A DNA stretch of 64,000 bases from Devosia sp. 2618 (GTDB taxonomy: Bacteria > Pseudomonadota > Alphaproteobacteria > Rhizobiales > Devosiaceae), in the NCBI RefSeq assembly GCF_040546815.1, contig NZ_JBEPOO010000001.1, positions 186,001-250,000 of the forward strand. The letters are read 5' to 3'. The notes below the pieces were generated by a model, which was not told the origin of the DNA, did no database searches, and worked only from the letters and a program-made list of their open reading frames with translations. The stretch's first letter is position 1. Each line of letters begins with the position of its first letter. The position numbers and the translations under genes were made by a program. Positions 52,641 to 62,037 of the stretch are shown here, piece by piece.

Positions 52641-54224
52641 ATGCCCAAGGTTCTCGTTTCCGACAAGCTCAGCCCAACCGCCGTCCAGATCTTCAAGGAC
52701 AATGGCGTCGACGTCGACTATTTGCCAGATCTGGGCAAGGACAAGGAAAAGCTGCTCGAACTTATTGGCCAGTATGATGGTCTGGCGATCCGCTCTGCGT
52801 CCAAGATCACCGAAAAGATCATTGCCGCTGCCACCAATCTCAAGGTGATCGGCCGCGCTGGTATCGGTGTCGACAATGTCGACATTCCGGCTGCGACCAA
52901 GAAGGGCATCATCGTGATGAACACCCCCTTCGGCAATTCGATCACGACGGCTGAGCATGCCATTGCCATGATGATGGCTTTGGCCCGTCAGTTGCCAGAG
53001 GCCGACGCCTCCACGCGCGCTTCGAAGTGGGAAAAGAACCGCTTCATGGGCGTTGAAGTCACCAACAAGACGCTCGGCTTGATTGGCGCTGGCAATATTG
53101 GCTCGATCGTTGCCGATCGCGCCATTGGCCTGCGCATGAAGGTCATCGCGTTTGACCCGTTCCTGTCGCCAGAACGCGCCCAGACCCTGGGTGTCGAAAA
53201 GGTTGAGCTCGACGAGCTGCTGGCCCGCGCCGATTTCATCACGCTGCACACGCCGCTGATCGACGCGACCCGCAATATTCTGAGCGCTGACGCCCTCGCC
53301 AAGACCAAGAAGGGCGTTCGCATCATCAACTGCGCCCGTGGCGGTCTGATCGATGAAGCAGCGCTCTATGACGCGCTCAAGTCCGGCCAGGTTGCCGGCG
53401 CGGCGCTCGACGTGTTCCTCGAAGAGCCAGCCCAGAACAATCCACTGTTCGAACTGCCAAACGTCATCTGCACGCCGCACCTTGGTGCTGCAACGACCGA
53501 AGCGCAGGAAAACGTGGCGCTGCAGGTTGCCGAGCAGATTTCCGCCTATCTGATGAGCGGCGAAATCACCAATGCGCTCAACTTCCCGTCGATCTCGGCT
53601 GAAGAAGCCCCGATCCTGACGCCATGGGTCAAGCTGGCGGAAACGCTGGGTTCGTTTGCCGGTCAGCTGACCGAAACGGCGATCAAGGGCATCAAGATCG
53701 AGTTCGAGGGCAATGTTGCCCAGCTCAACACCAAGCCGATGATCGCGGCAGCCATCAATGGCGTGCTCAAGCCATCGCTGGGTGACATCAACATGGTCTC
53801 CGCGCCCCAGATCGCCAAGGATCGCGGCATCACGGTCGAAACCACCAATCGCGACCGCCAGGGCGCCTATGAGGGCTATATCCGCCTGACGCTGATCACC
53901 GAACGTCAGGAACGCGCCGTGGCCGGTACGCTGTTCGCCAATGGCAAGCCGCGCATCATTCAGGTCAAGGACATCAACATGGAAGCCGAGCTGTCGCCGT
54001 CCATGCTGTATGTCACCAACGAGGACAAGCCGGGCCATATCGGTCGTCTGGGCACACTGTTGGGCACGCTTGGCATCAATATCGCCAACTTCAACCTCGG
54101 CCGTGCCGATGTCGGCGCCGACGCCATTGCGCTCGTGTCCATCGACGGCACCCTGACCGAACCCCAGCTGGCCGAAATTGCCTCGCTGGAAGGCGTCAAG
54201 CAGGCCAAGGCACTGCGGTTCTAA
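52641..54224 (+). CDS. serA: D-3-phosphoglycerate dehydrogenase
   Basis: SerA oxidises 3-phosphoglycerate with NAD in the first step of serine synthesis. The 527-residue length and domain order (substrate/NAD domains to about residue 310, ASB intervening domain, C-terminal ACT domain) define the long type. GRAGIGVDNVD, LGLIGAGNIGSIVADRA (NAD loop), NCARGGLIDE and the PHLGAATTEAQENVA region with the catalytic histidine are visible. The ACT part (YVTNEDKPGHIGRLGTLLG) may mediate feedback by serine. The ATG is at 52641 with AGGGA upstream. Confidence 0.97.
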   Translation: MPKVLVSDKLSPTAVQIFKDNGVDVDYLPDLGKDKEKLLELIGQYDGLAIRSASKITEKIIAAATNLKVIGRAGIGVDNVDIPAATKKGIIVMNTPFGNSITTAEHAIAMMMALARQLPEADASTRASKWEKNRFMGVEVTNKTLGLIGAGNIGSIVADRAIGLRMKVIAFDPFLSPERAQTLGVEKVELDELLARADFITLHTPLIDATRNILSADALAKTKKGVRIINCARGGLIDEAALYDALKSGQVAGAALDVFLEEPAQNNPLFELPNVICTPHLGAATTEAQENVALQVAEQISAYLMSGEITNALNFPSISAEEAPILTPWVKLAETLGSFAGQLTETAIKGIKIEFEGNVAQLNTKPMIAAAINGVLKPSLGDINMVSAPQIAKDRGITVETTNRDRQGAYEGYIRLTLITERQERAVAGTLFANGKPRIIQVKDINMEAELSPSMLYVTNEDKPGHIGRLGTLLGTLGINIANFNLGRADVGADAIALVSIDGTLTEPQLAEIASLEGVKQAKALRF

Positions 54225-54248
54225 GAAATTCGGCAGACTGACAATTAG

Positions 54249-54275
54249 AGCCGGCGCGCAAGCGCCGGCTTTTTT
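54249..54275 (+). terminator. serA terminator
   Basis: A perfect 9-bp stem (54249-54257 with 54262-54270) with a GCAA-type loop runs into six T residues. It lies 25 bp past serA. Confidence 0.9.
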
Positions 54276-54288
54276 CGTTTGCGCTCCC

Positions 54289-54360
54289 GTGAGCCTGTCG
54301 AACCACGAGGTGGGGACGCAGATCCTGTCTTAGTAGACCTCGTCCTTCGACAGGCTCAGG
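54289..54360. repeat. inverted repeat with GAGCCTGTCGAA core
   Basis: Two inverted arms (54289-54311 and 54337-54360) share the core GAGCCTGTCGAA. The same core occurs at 59563-59592. Intergenic elements of this kind are widespread in alphaproteobacterial genomes. It lies between the serA terminator and a convergent Nudix gene. Confidence 0.75.
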
Positions 54361-54367
54361 ATGAGGT

Positions 54368-54943
54368 CTACTGCGACAGACCTATCGTCCGCAGTCGCAC
54401 AGCTGCCTTTGGCGAAATCCCATCCAGCTCGGCAATCGGCGCCCACTTTGCGGCATGGACTTCTTCCACCTGATGCACCAGTGGCGCGGCCGGATCGGCG
54501 ATGAACAGATATTGCAGGTCGTGATGCACATGCGGCGGTTCATTGCGCGCGGGCTTGCCGGGAACGTCGTGGCTGTCGATGACAAAGGGGCGGTCCGTGC
54601 CCCCATGCCATTGGTGCAGCCTTAACCCGGTGATCCCGGTTTCCTCCACGGCCTCGCGCTCGGCAGACTGCCAGAAATGCTCGGATGGCTCATAGTGGCC
54701 GCCGGGCTGCAACCAGCGTCCGATGGTGACGTGATCGATCAACAGAACCTGCTGATGATCGGGCGACAGGACGATGGCGCTGGTCGTCAGGTGGCCGGGC
54801 ATGGTGGTGCGCAGGTCAAGGCGATCGGCTTGGCCGATCTGCCAACGCAGCAGCGAGAGCATTTCGCCCGGCGCGGCCGTCACCCGCAGATAGTGGGCAA
54901 TAGTTGCTTCAAGATGGGCGGCAAACTGTGCGTCGCTAAGCAA
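54368..54943 (-). CDS. Nudix hydrolase
   Basis: A 191-residue Nudix-fold protein. The box reads GGHYEPSEHFWQSAEREAVEETGI, matching the GX5EX7REUXEEXG pattern with one extra residue in the first spacing. A preceding helical part (LSDAQFAAHLEATIAHYLRV) is common in a set of rhizobial members. The substrate is unknown. The start is uncertain: TTG at 54943 overlaps the end of the EamA gene and would give translational coupling; the ORF extends to 55033. Confidence 0.82.
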   Translation of the reverse strand: MLSDAQFAAHLEATIAHYLRVTAAPGEMLSLLRWQIGQADRLDLRTTMPGHLTTSAIVLSPDHQQVLLIDHVTIGRWLQPGGHYEPSEHFWQSAEREAVEETGITGLRLHQWHGGTDRPFVIDSHDVPGKPARNEPPHVHHDLQYLFIADPAAPLVHQVEEVHAAKWAPIAELDGISPKAAVRLRTIGLSQ

Positions 54944-55895
54944 TGTGGTCAGTCCGTTTGCGTCGCGCCGCCCATTCGGCCAGCACGATGCCGCCGATGA
55001 TGATGATCGCTGCGAGATAGTGGTAAAGCTCAAGCCGTTCCCCCAAGATCAGCACTGAACCCAGTGCGCCAAACACCGGGATCAGGTTATGGCTTGGTGC
55101 CGCGCGATTGGGACCAACCAGTTCCACGCCGCGGGCGTAAAACACCTGGCTGAACATGGATGGAAAAATCATCACATAGGCCAGCACGGCCCAGACCGTC
55201 GGCGACATGGATGGGATGGTGGTGAACGAGCCGACGCCCGGCCCGAACAGCTGCAGCATCACCAGCCCGGTGATGGCAGCGCCCAAAAATGCCACGGCCA
55301 TAAAGCTCATCATGTGGATTTGCGGGCGGAAGCGCAGCGCCAGCGTATAGGCGGTGTAGGTCAGGCAGGCGAGCAGCACGAAACCGTCGCCGATATTGAT
55401 GTCGAGCGTCAAAAGCCGGGTCAGGTCACCATGGGTGGCTGTCAGCATGACGCCGGAAATAGCGATCAGCACGCCCAAAATCTGCAGCCAGGTGGCACGC
55501 ACCCGAAACACGATGAAATTTGCCGCGAGAATCATCATCGGCAGCGCGCCGGTTTCGATCGATGAATTGACGGCGGTGGTCGTGGTCAGGCCGATATAGA
55601 GCAGCACATTATAGAGCGCATAGCCCAGCGCCCCGAACCCCATGACCAGCGGCCAGGTGCGCGCAATGACTGGCCAATCCGCCCGCAGATAACGCCAGGA
55701 GAATGGCATGATGAACAGCGTAGCGCCCACACAGCGGGCCGCCAGCAGCAGGAAAGGGTCGATTTCGCCGACCACCAGTTTGGCCGCCACGACATTGCCG
55801 CCCCAGAACAGCGGCGCTAAAATCAGCAACAAATAAGGCTGATCGAGCAGGCGGGCGGAAATGCCGCGATTTTCGGTGTCTAGCGGCTTTGTCAT
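54936..55895 (-). CDS. EamA/DMT family transporter
   Basis: A 319-residue membrane protein with ten predicted spans in two EamA repeats (about residues 20-150 and 165-305). APLFWGGNVVAAKLVVG is the typical opening and YALYNVLLYIGLTTTTAVNSSIE the end-of-repeat motif. Members export amino acids and other metabolites; the substrate here is unknown. The ATG at 55895 has AAGG upstream; an in-frame extension to 55988 is rejected. It overlaps the Nudix gene and diverges from purA. Confidence 0.88.
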   Translation of the reverse strand: MTKPLDTENRGISARLLDQPYLLLILAPLFWGGNVVAAKLVVGEIDPFLLLAARCVGATLFIMPFSWRYLRADWPVIARTWPLVMGFGALGYALYNVLLYIGLTTTTAVNSSIETGALPMMILAANFIVFRVRATWLQILGVLIAISGVMLTATHGDLTRLLTLDINIGDGFVLLACLTYTAYTLALRFRPQIHMMSFMAVAFLGAAITGLVMLQLFGPGVGSFTTIPSMSPTVWAVLAYVMIFPSMFSQVFYARGVELVGPNRAAPSHNLIPVFGALGSVLILGERLELYHYLAAIIIIGGIVLAEWAARRKRTDHIA

Positions 55896-56055
55896 CGGCG
55901 CCTTGGTGATGTAAGGACAATCGGACTTAGCAGTTATTCGGCCGCGTTCAAAATTGAACCAAAGGCGGCCGGGGGAACAGACGTCCAATGTGGATAAGGG
56001 AGCGGCCTGTGCGCCGGGCCCTTTGTGTCGTGCCTATCGTGGAGAAGGTATTTCA

Positions 56056-57345
56056 ATGGCTAATGTGGTTGTCGTCGGCTCGCAATGGGGTGACGAGGGC
56101 AAGGGCAAGATCGTCGACTGGTTGAGTGAACGCGCCGATGTGGTGGTGCGCTATCACGGCGGCCACAATGCCGGTCACACTCTGGTCATTGACGGGGTCA
56201 GCTACAAGCTGGCGCTGCTGCCATCCGGTCTGGTGCAGGGCAAGCTGTCGGTCATCGGCAATGGCGTGGTCGTTGATCCACACCACTTCGTGGCTGAAAT
56301 GGCCAAGCTGCGCGCCCAGGGCGTCGAAATCACCCCTGAAATCCTGCGCATTGCCGATAATGCTCCCCTGATCCTGTCGCTACACCGCGAACTCGACGCG
56401 ATCCGCGAAGATTCCACGTCCGGCCTCAAGATCGGCACCACCAAGCGCGGCATTGGCCCAGCTTACGAAGACAAGGTTGGTCGTCGCGCCATCCGCCTGA
56501 TCGATCTGTCCGAGCCAGAAACGCTGATGGTCAAGATCGAGCGCCTGCTCGGCCACCACAATGCGCTGCGCCGTGGCATGGGCCTGCCTGAAATCGAAGC
56601 GCAGGTTATCTATGACGAGTTGACCTCGGTCGCTGCCGAAATCCTGCCTTTCATGGACCAGGTCTGGAAGGTTCTCGACGACAAGCGCAAGGCTGGCGCC
56701 CGCATCCTGTTCGAGGGTGCGCAGGGCGCGCTGCTCGACAACGATCACGGCACCTATCCGTTCGTTACCTCGTCCAACACCGTCGCTGGCCAGGCTGCTG
56801 CCGGTTCGGGCCTTGGCCCAACGGCCATCGGCTATGTGCTTGGTATCACCAAGGCTTACACGACCCGCGTCGGCGAAGGCCCGTTCCCTTGCGAGCTTGA
56901 TGACGAGATCGGCCAGCACCTGGCAACGGTCGGTCGCGAAGTTGGCGTCAATACTGGTCGTCCACGTCGCTGCGGCTGGTTCGATGCGGTGCTGGTGCGC
57001 CAGACGGTCAAGACTTCGGGCATTTCGGGCATCGCGCTGACCAAGCTCGATGTTCTGGATGGCCTCAAGGAGATCAAAGTGTGCGTCGGCTACGAGCTCG
57101 ACGGATCACGAATTGATTATTTGCCTGCCTCAATGGGGGCGCAAGCGCGCGTTAAGCCGATTTACGAGACGCTTGAGGGCTGGTCCGAAACGACCGCTGG
57201 CGCCCGCAGCTGGGCCGAACTGCCTGCTCAGGCCATCAAATATGTCCGGTTCATCGAAGAACAAATCGGTGCGCCGGTCGCTATGCTGTCTACAAGTCCA
57301 GAACGGTTGGATACGATCCTTGTCGTAGACCCATTCCAAGACTAA
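56056..57345 (+). CDS. purA: adenylosuccinate synthase
   Basis: PurA joins IMP and aspartate with GTP to make adenylosuccinate, committing IMP to AMP. The 429-residue product has [16 protein letters not shown] at residues 8-23 (GTP P-loop and catalytic Asp) and [10 protein letters not shown] with the catalytic histidine, followed by [13 protein letters not shown] and the C-terminal guanine-binding TKLDVLDG. Its length is typical. AAGG lies upstream of the ATG at 56056. It is the third purine gene in the window but is distant from purEK. Confidence 0.97.
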   Translation: MANVVVVGSQWGDEGKGKIVDWLSERADVVVRYHGGHNAGHTLVIDGVSYKLALLPSGLVQGKLSVIGNGVVVDPHHFVAEMAKLRAQGVEITPEILRIADNAPLILSLHRELDAIREDSTSGLKIGTTKRGIGPAYEDKVGRRAIRLIDLSEPETLMVKIERLLGHHNALRRGMGLPEIEAQVIYDELTSVAAEILPFMDQVWKVLDDKRKAGARILFEGAQGALLDNDHGTYPFVTSSNTVAGQAAAGSGLGPTAIGYVLGITKAYTTRVGEGPFPCELDDEIGQHLATVGREVGVNTGRPRRCGWFDAVLVRQTVKTSGISGIALTKLDVLDGLKEIKVCVGYELDGSRIDYLPASMGAQARVKPIYETLEGWSETTAGARSWAELPAQAIKYVRFIEEQIGAPVAMLSTSPERLDTILVVDPFQD

Positions 57346-57393
57346 GTTTTTTTGTTACAACACGTCGCTGCAATAGTGAGTACCAAGTAACCG

Positions 57394-59376
57394 ATGGCGG
57401 ACTACAAGGAGCTGTTGCGCCGGGCTATCTCGGCGTTGCCGGAGAATAATGGGGCTGCCCGTCGGGCGGTTTATGAGAAGGCGCGTTCGGCTCTTGTGGG
57501 CCAGCTGCGCGCCATCAATCCCCCATTGCCGGCACGCGATATCACCCAGCATCGGCTGCAACTTGAAGATTGCATTCGACAGGTTGAGCAGGAAGCCAGC
57601 GAGGCCGTCATCTCGCTGGGCCGCGAAACTGTAGCTGCCGCACGCCCAATTCCGATGCCGCCCATTGCGGCATCGACTCCTCCGCCAGCACCTGCTCCAG
57701 AGCGGATTTCTCCAGCGCCTGCGCCGGTCTTGGCCGAAACGCCCAAGGCCGCTGAGCCAGTTGCACCCACGCCAAAGCCGGTTGAAGCAGCGGCTGCGCC
57801 CGTGCCGACCACTTCGATCGAAGACATCATCTCGCAGGCTGCTGCCAGCTCCAGCGTGCCCGTCACGCTGACCAGCGAAGAAGAGCCTGAGGACGAGCCA
57901 TCGCCCGAGCCGCAGCCCACAGCCGAGGTGCGTTCGATCCCCTCGATCGTGGCGCGCGCCGAGGCCAGCAAGCAGGGACCATCGTCGACCCTGTCGCCCA
58001 TTTCCAACGTCCGGCCACTCGAAGCGCCGCTCCGTGCGCCAAGCTTTGAGCCGCGCCGTGATTCGCTGCCTCTGGCCGCAAATACGGCGTCGGAGTCTGT
58101 TCGCCTGCCGGGCCGCATCGAGCCGGTGTCGATTTCGGGCAGCCAGGCCGTTGCGCGTCAGTCGGTGCTGATGCCCGTCGAGGTCTCTGAGCCGGTTATC
58201 GATCCCGCGCTGTCCAGCGTTCGCGAAGTGGACGTCGAGCGCGATACCAGCGAGGCGGAAGGCGTTATTGCCAGCGCCATCGAAACGCTCGATCGCGAAG
58301 CGCGCGGCGAAAGCACGCCATTCGTTGAAGACCGTCCGCCGCTATCTGCGCTGAACAGCGAGCGCGATGACGCCGCCTTTGCCGTGGCGCCGACGCCGCC
58401 GCGCAGCGGTTCGGGCCTGACCATTTTCCTCGTCGTGTTCGCCATTCTGCTCGCCGGTGTCGGCGGGGCAGGGTTCTGGGCATGGCGCGAAGGCTATGTC
58501 GATCTCGACCAGATGTTTGGCCGCACCCAGGTTCCGGTGACGGATTCCGCGCAGCCGACCGTCTCGACGCCGACGCTTGATCCTGTCGAGCCCAATGCCG
58601 ACGCTCAGGCTGCGCCCGGCAACACGGTGCCGACCACGACCGATCAGCCCAATGCCGAGATTACCGATCTGCAGGCTGACGATCGCCTTGAGCCAACGCC
58701 GCAGGCCGTTCAGCCGACCGGCAATGAGAGCGTCCTGCCGGACGTGACCAATGGCGAGATCAAGTCGGAAGAGCGTCTGCAGGGTGAAGAAGCGCCGGTG
58801 GCGATGTCGACCGACGATCCGGCCGCACAGGTTGATCCAGCGGTCCTCGCCGGTAGCCAGTCGCTGCTGCTCGAAGCCAGCCAGAACGGAACCACCGGCG
58901 CCGTGCCTTTCTCGGGCACCGTCGAATGGACCGAAGGCGTTGACGAACTGGGCCTGCCGACCCTTAAGGGCGCGGCGAGCATTCCGGCGCGTAACCTTGG
59001 CGTCGACATCACGATCCGCAAGAACTCCGATCCGAGCCTGCCAGCCAGTCATCTGATGGAAGTGAACTTCAACGTCAGCGACACCTTTATCGGTGGCACT
59101 ATTGCCAACCTTCCGGGTGTGCTGCTGAAGGATCAGGAACTGGTGCCGGGTACGGCGCTGGTGGGTGCCTCGGCGCGTGTCGTCGGCAACTCGTTCCTGT
59201 TCGCGCTAAGCGCTACGCCGGGCGATGCGACCAACAACACCAATCTGCTTGAGAACCGCAAGTGGATGGATCTGGCCGTGGTCTATGGGACCGGTCGCAA
59301 CGCCATCATCACCCTCGAAAAAGACGATGAAGCACAGGAACTGTTCAAAAAGGTCTTCACGGCCTGGGCACGCTAA
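57394..59376 (+). CDS. large single-span membrane protein of unknown function
   Basis: A 660-residue protein with no known catalytic domain. The N-terminal 75 residues are helical and charged (YKELLRRAISALPENNGAARRAVYEKARSALVGQ). A long low-complexity part rich in proline, alanine and serine follows (about 75-340). One membrane span lies near 346-367 (LTIFLVVFAILLAGVGGAGFWAW). The C-terminal 200 residues (about 485-660) look like a folded periplasmic domain. It follows purA by 48 bp; similar proteins occur after purA in other rhizobia. The topology implies a cytoplasmic head linked to a periplasmic domain. Confidence 0.8.
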   Translation: MADYKELLRRAISALPENNGAARRAVYEKARSALVGQLRAINPPLPARDITQHRLQLEDCIRQVEQEASEAVISLGRETVAAARPIPMPPIAASTPPPAPAPERISPAPAPVLAETPKAAEPVAPTPKPVEAAAAPVPTTSIEDIISQAAASSSVPVTLTSEEEPEDEPSPEPQPTAEVRSIPSIVARAEASKQGPSSTLSPISNVRPLEAPLRAPSFEPRRDSLPLAANTASESVRLPGRIEPVSISGSQAVARQSVLMPVEVSEPVIDPALSSVREVDVERDTSEAEGVIASAIETLDREARGESTPFVEDRPPLSALNSERDDAAFAVAPTPPRSGSGLTIFLVVFAILLAGVGGAGFWAWREGYVDLDQMFGRTQVPVTDSAQPTVSTPTLDPVEPNADAQAAPGNTVPTTTDQPNAEITDLQADDRLEPTPQAVQPTGNESVLPDVTNGEIKSEERLQGEEAPVAMSTDDPAAQVDPAVLAGSQSLLLEASQNGTTGAVPFSGTVEWTEGVDELGLPTLKGAASIPARNLGVDITIRKNSDPSLPASHLMEVNFNVSDTFIGGTIANLPGVLLKDQELVPGTALVGASARVVGNSFLFALSATPGDATNNTNLLENRKWMDLAVVYGTGRNAIITLEKDDEAQELFKKVFTAWAR

Positions 59377-59424
59377 GGGCGGCTGAAGCACTCCTTTGTG
59401 CCCTCGCTCTCCAAGCCCCACCAC

Positions 59425-59505
59425 GCTGCCCTCGGACTTGATCCGAGGGCAACTCACAATCCGGCACAAGCGGTAAGGGACCCTCGGATCAAGTCCGAGG
59501 GCAGC
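59425..59505. repeat. inverted repeat with CCCTCGGA palindromes
   Basis: Two 25-bp arms (59425-59449 and 59481-59505) are exact inverted copies, and each contains the palindromic CCCTCGGA-CTTGA-TCCGAGGG type core. The 31 bp between hold no gene. It lies between the large membrane protein gene and thiQ, where the two converge. Confidence 0.85.
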
Positions 59506-59562
59506 ACCGTGGATGTCGAGCTATCGTTGCTCATCCCATCACCATTCGCGACCTCCCTGAGA

Positions 59563-59592
59563 CCTCATGGTGAGCCTGTCGAACCACGAGGT
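59563..59592. repeat. CCTCATGG...CCACGAGG palindromic repeat
   Basis: A 30-bp imperfect palindrome with the GAGCCTGTCGAA core, related to the arms at 54289-54360. It ends 16 bp before the thiQ stop codon and may help end transcription. Confidence 0.65.
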
Positions 59593-59608
59593 CGGGCAAC
59601 AGAAGCAA

Positions 59609-60247
59609 CTAAGCCGCCACCAGTTTACCACCACTCAGCGCATAGTGCCTGCTCGCCAGCGCTTCGACATCATCGGAGTGATGGCTGACCAAGATCGTGT
59701 GCCAGCCATGCCGCACCGTCAGCTCCCGCACCAGTTGCCGAATGACACCACGCGTATCGTCATCCAGCGCCGAAAACGGTTCGTCCAGCAGCAGCACCGG
59801 CCGATTGCGCAATAGTGTTCGCGCCAGCGCAACGCGCTGCTTTTGGCCACCCGATAGCGTGCTGGCTGGCTGATCTTCCAGACCGGGCAATCCCACTTCT
59901 CCAAGCGCTTCAGCAATCTGGCGCTGCGTTTCAGCTTTCGCGGTGCCTGCCGGCAGCCCCAGCGCGATGTTTTTTGCGGCGCTCAGATGGTCGAACAGGC
60001 TTTCCGACTGCAGCAGCAGCGACACAGGCCGGGCTTCCGGGGGCAGGGGAACGAGATTGCTGCCATCAAGGTCAATGCGTCCCGCCACCGGCGTCAGGAA
60101 TCCAGCCAGCAAATCAAGCAGCGTGGATTTTCCCGAGCCACTTGCGCCGGAAATGGCGGTGACGGCGCCAGCCTCCGCCTCGAAGCTGAAGTCGTAGGAT
60201 TGGCTTTGGCCGGGATGGGCGAAGGTCAGATGGTCAACGCGCAGCAT
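59609..60247 (-). CDS. thiQ: thiamine ABC transporter ATPase ThiQ
   Basis: ThiQ powers the ThiBPQ importer for thiamine and its phosphates. The 212-residue protein is a minimal ABC ATPase: Walker A GASGSGKST (34-42), Q-loop LLLQSESLF, signature LSGGQKQRVALA, Walker B VLLLDEPFSALD and switch histidine VSHHSDD. It overlaps the end of thiP by 14 bp, so translation is coupled. It is the last gene of the TPP-riboswitch-controlled operon. Confidence 0.95.
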   Translation of the reverse strand: MLRVDHLTFAHPGQSQSYDFSFEAEAGAVTAISGASGSGKSTLLDLLAGFLTPVAGRIDLDGSNLVPLPPEARPVSLLLQSESLFDHLSAAKNIALGLPAGTAKAETQRQIAEALGEVGLPGLEDQPASTLSGGQKQRVALARTLLRNRPVLLLDEPFSALDDDTRGVIRQLVRELTVRHGWHTILVSHHSDDVEALASRHYALSGGKLVAA

Positions 60248-61826
60248 TGGCTATTCTTTCGAAGAGATTGGGCAGGCCGACAAAGGCGACGATGGTGCCG
60301 ATCAACAGGAGTGCGGCAATCGCGGCCGCATCATTGCTGCGATAGGAGCCGAGCGCGCGGAACATCATCAGTGGCAGGGTCTGGAAGTCCTGCGTGCCGA
60401 ACAGGGCGATGACGCCGAGATCGCCCAGCGAGAAGCAGAAGGCCAGCGCCAGCATGACGCCGATATCGCGCCCGAGGAGGGGATATTCGACAAAGATGAA
60501 TTGCCGCCAGCCCGACAACCCCAATGAGCGGATCAGCTTGCCGCGCGTCCGGGCAATCGCCTCCATGGGCGGGCCAAGCGTCGCCATGGCGAATGGCAAA
60601 GCCAGCAGACTATTGGCGACGATGACGACGAATGGCGCGGCGGTGGCAGGCGCCACGCCGAGATTACGCACCAGCAGAAAGAACCCCAGCGAAAGCACGA
60701 CGGCGGGCACGGCAAGATAGGCGAAGGCTGGCATGCCGAGGATTGTTCGCAATACGCCGCTGCCGGTCGCGCCCCGGCCCAGTGCCAGTGTCAGCGCAAG
60801 CGCCAGTGTCAGCAGCGCCGACGCGGTGCCGATGGTGATGCTGCTCAGCGTCGCCCACCAGAAGTTGGGCTGCATCAGCACCCTTATCGTGCCGGGGCCG
60901 AGGCCATCAATCAGCACCGATACCAGCGGCAGCATGAAGCCGATGGTGCAGACGCCCAGCGCCAGCCATTGCAACAGGCGCGCCGCGCCCCGGTCGCGCC
61001 AGCGCGGCGTCGCCGAACTGCCGAGGCTGGTGGGAATGGGTGCGAGGGCCGATGCGGCGAGGATAACGACAGAGCAGATGGCGATCTGCGTTGCCGCCAG
61101 CCGCACCGCGCCAGCCAGATCGAAATCCTGCCGCACGGCGGCATAGATCGCCACTTCCAGCGTCTGGTTGGCCGGGCCGCCGCCCAGCATCAAAACGATG
61201 GGGAAGCTGGTGAAAGCCAGAAGGAAAATGATCGCAGCCAGTCCCGGAATGGTGCCGCGCAGAGCCGGCCAGTCGATGATGGAAAACCGCTGCCAGGCGG
61301 ATAGCTCAAGCGATTGCCCGATCTTGAGACGGTTATCGGGAATGGCATCGAGCCGCGCCAGCATGATACGGGCGGCAAAGGCGCCATCGAGGATGACATG
61401 GGCAAAGAGGATTCCCGACAGGCCAAAAGCGGGGTTGCCGATGGAGGCGCCAAACAGCGCTTCGCTGGCCTTGTTGATCCAGCCATTGCGGCCCCAGATC
61501 GACAGCAGGCCGAAGGCCACCACCATGCCGGGGGTGACGATGGCCGAGGCAAACAGTCCCACTACCAGATCGCGGCCGGGAAATCGCAGCCGGTTGAGCG
61601 CCCAGGCCAGCACGATGCCGACGGCGATGGAGAGCACGGTGGTCAGCCCGGCCTGAATGGAGGTCATCCGTAGCAGATGCGGAATGTCGATGCGCGACGT
61701 GCTGCCGACATCGCCAGTCGCGGCGGCAAGGATGGCCCAGAGCACGAGCGCGATGAGCAGCGCAATGCCGATGGCAAGCGCGACGGCTGCGGCGATACGG
61801 ATTGGGCGGTGGGGAAGGGTCAGCAT
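60234..61826 (-). CDS. thiP: thiamine ABC transporter permease ThiP
   Basis: A 530-residue fused permease with about 12 spans in two binding-protein-dependent-transport halves (about residues 1-260 and 290-530). Each half shows an EAA-type loop (ESLELSAWQRFSIIDWPALRG and RTRGKLIRSLGLSGWRQFIFVEYPLL). The ATG at 61826 (MLTLPHRPIR) begins just before the first span. The frame runs upstream through an intergenic repeat to 61898, which is translated repeat and rejected. It overlaps thiQ by 14 bp. Confidence 0.93.
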   Translation of the reverse strand: MLTLPHRPIRIAAAVALAIGIALLIALVLWAILAAATGDVGSTSRIDIPHLLRMTSIQAGLTTVLSIAVGIVLAWALNRLRFPGRDLVVGLFASAIVTPGMVVAFGLLSIWGRNGWINKASEALFGASIGNPAFGLSGILFAHVILDGAFAARIMLARLDAIPDNRLKIGQSLELSAWQRFSIIDWPALRGTIPGLAAIIFLLAFTSFPIVLMLGGGPANQTLEVAIYAAVRQDFDLAGAVRLAATQIAICSVVILAASALAPIPTSLGSSATPRWRDRGAARLLQWLALGVCTIGFMLPLVSVLIDGLGPGTIRVLMQPNFWWATLSSITIGTASALLTLALALTLALGRGATGSGVLRTILGMPAFAYLAVPAVVLSLGFFLLVRNLGVAPATAAPFVVIVANSLLALPFAMATLGPPMEAIARTRGKLIRSLGLSGWRQFIFVEYPLLGRDIGVMLALAFCFSLGDLGVIALFGTQDFQTLPLMMFRALGSYRSNDAAAIAALLLIGTIVAFVGLPNLFERIANAAR

Positions 61827-61838
61827 GGTGGCTCTCGC

Positions 61839-61961
61839 CCCCCACCCTTGATCCCTCCCCACGAGGGGGAGGGAGCTGACTGAAGACTTGGTTGGCATAA
61901 CGTATCCGCAGGCATGAGGCTGGCGTCCCTCCCCCTTGTGGGGAGGGAATGAGGGTGGGGG
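61839..61961. repeat. inverted repeat between thiB and thiP
   Basis: Two 36-bp arms (61839-61874 and 61926-61961) are inverted copies with four mismatches. Each arm contains the palindrome CCCTCCCC-AC-GAGGGGGAGGG type. The layout matches the serC-serA repeat at 52489-52602. In the transcript the arms could fold into a strong hairpin that affects thiPQ relative to thiB. Confidence 0.85.
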
Positions 61962-62037
61962 TATATTCGACGCGGAGCGAGTTGCAGGGGCGGCGATACT
62001 TGATGCCGCCCGCCTGCGTGCTCAGCCATTTCGGCGC

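Noticed and set aside
59425..59592. CRISPR array
   Set aside because: The repeats are inverted and palindromic, only two copies of each type are present, and no cas gene occurs in the window.
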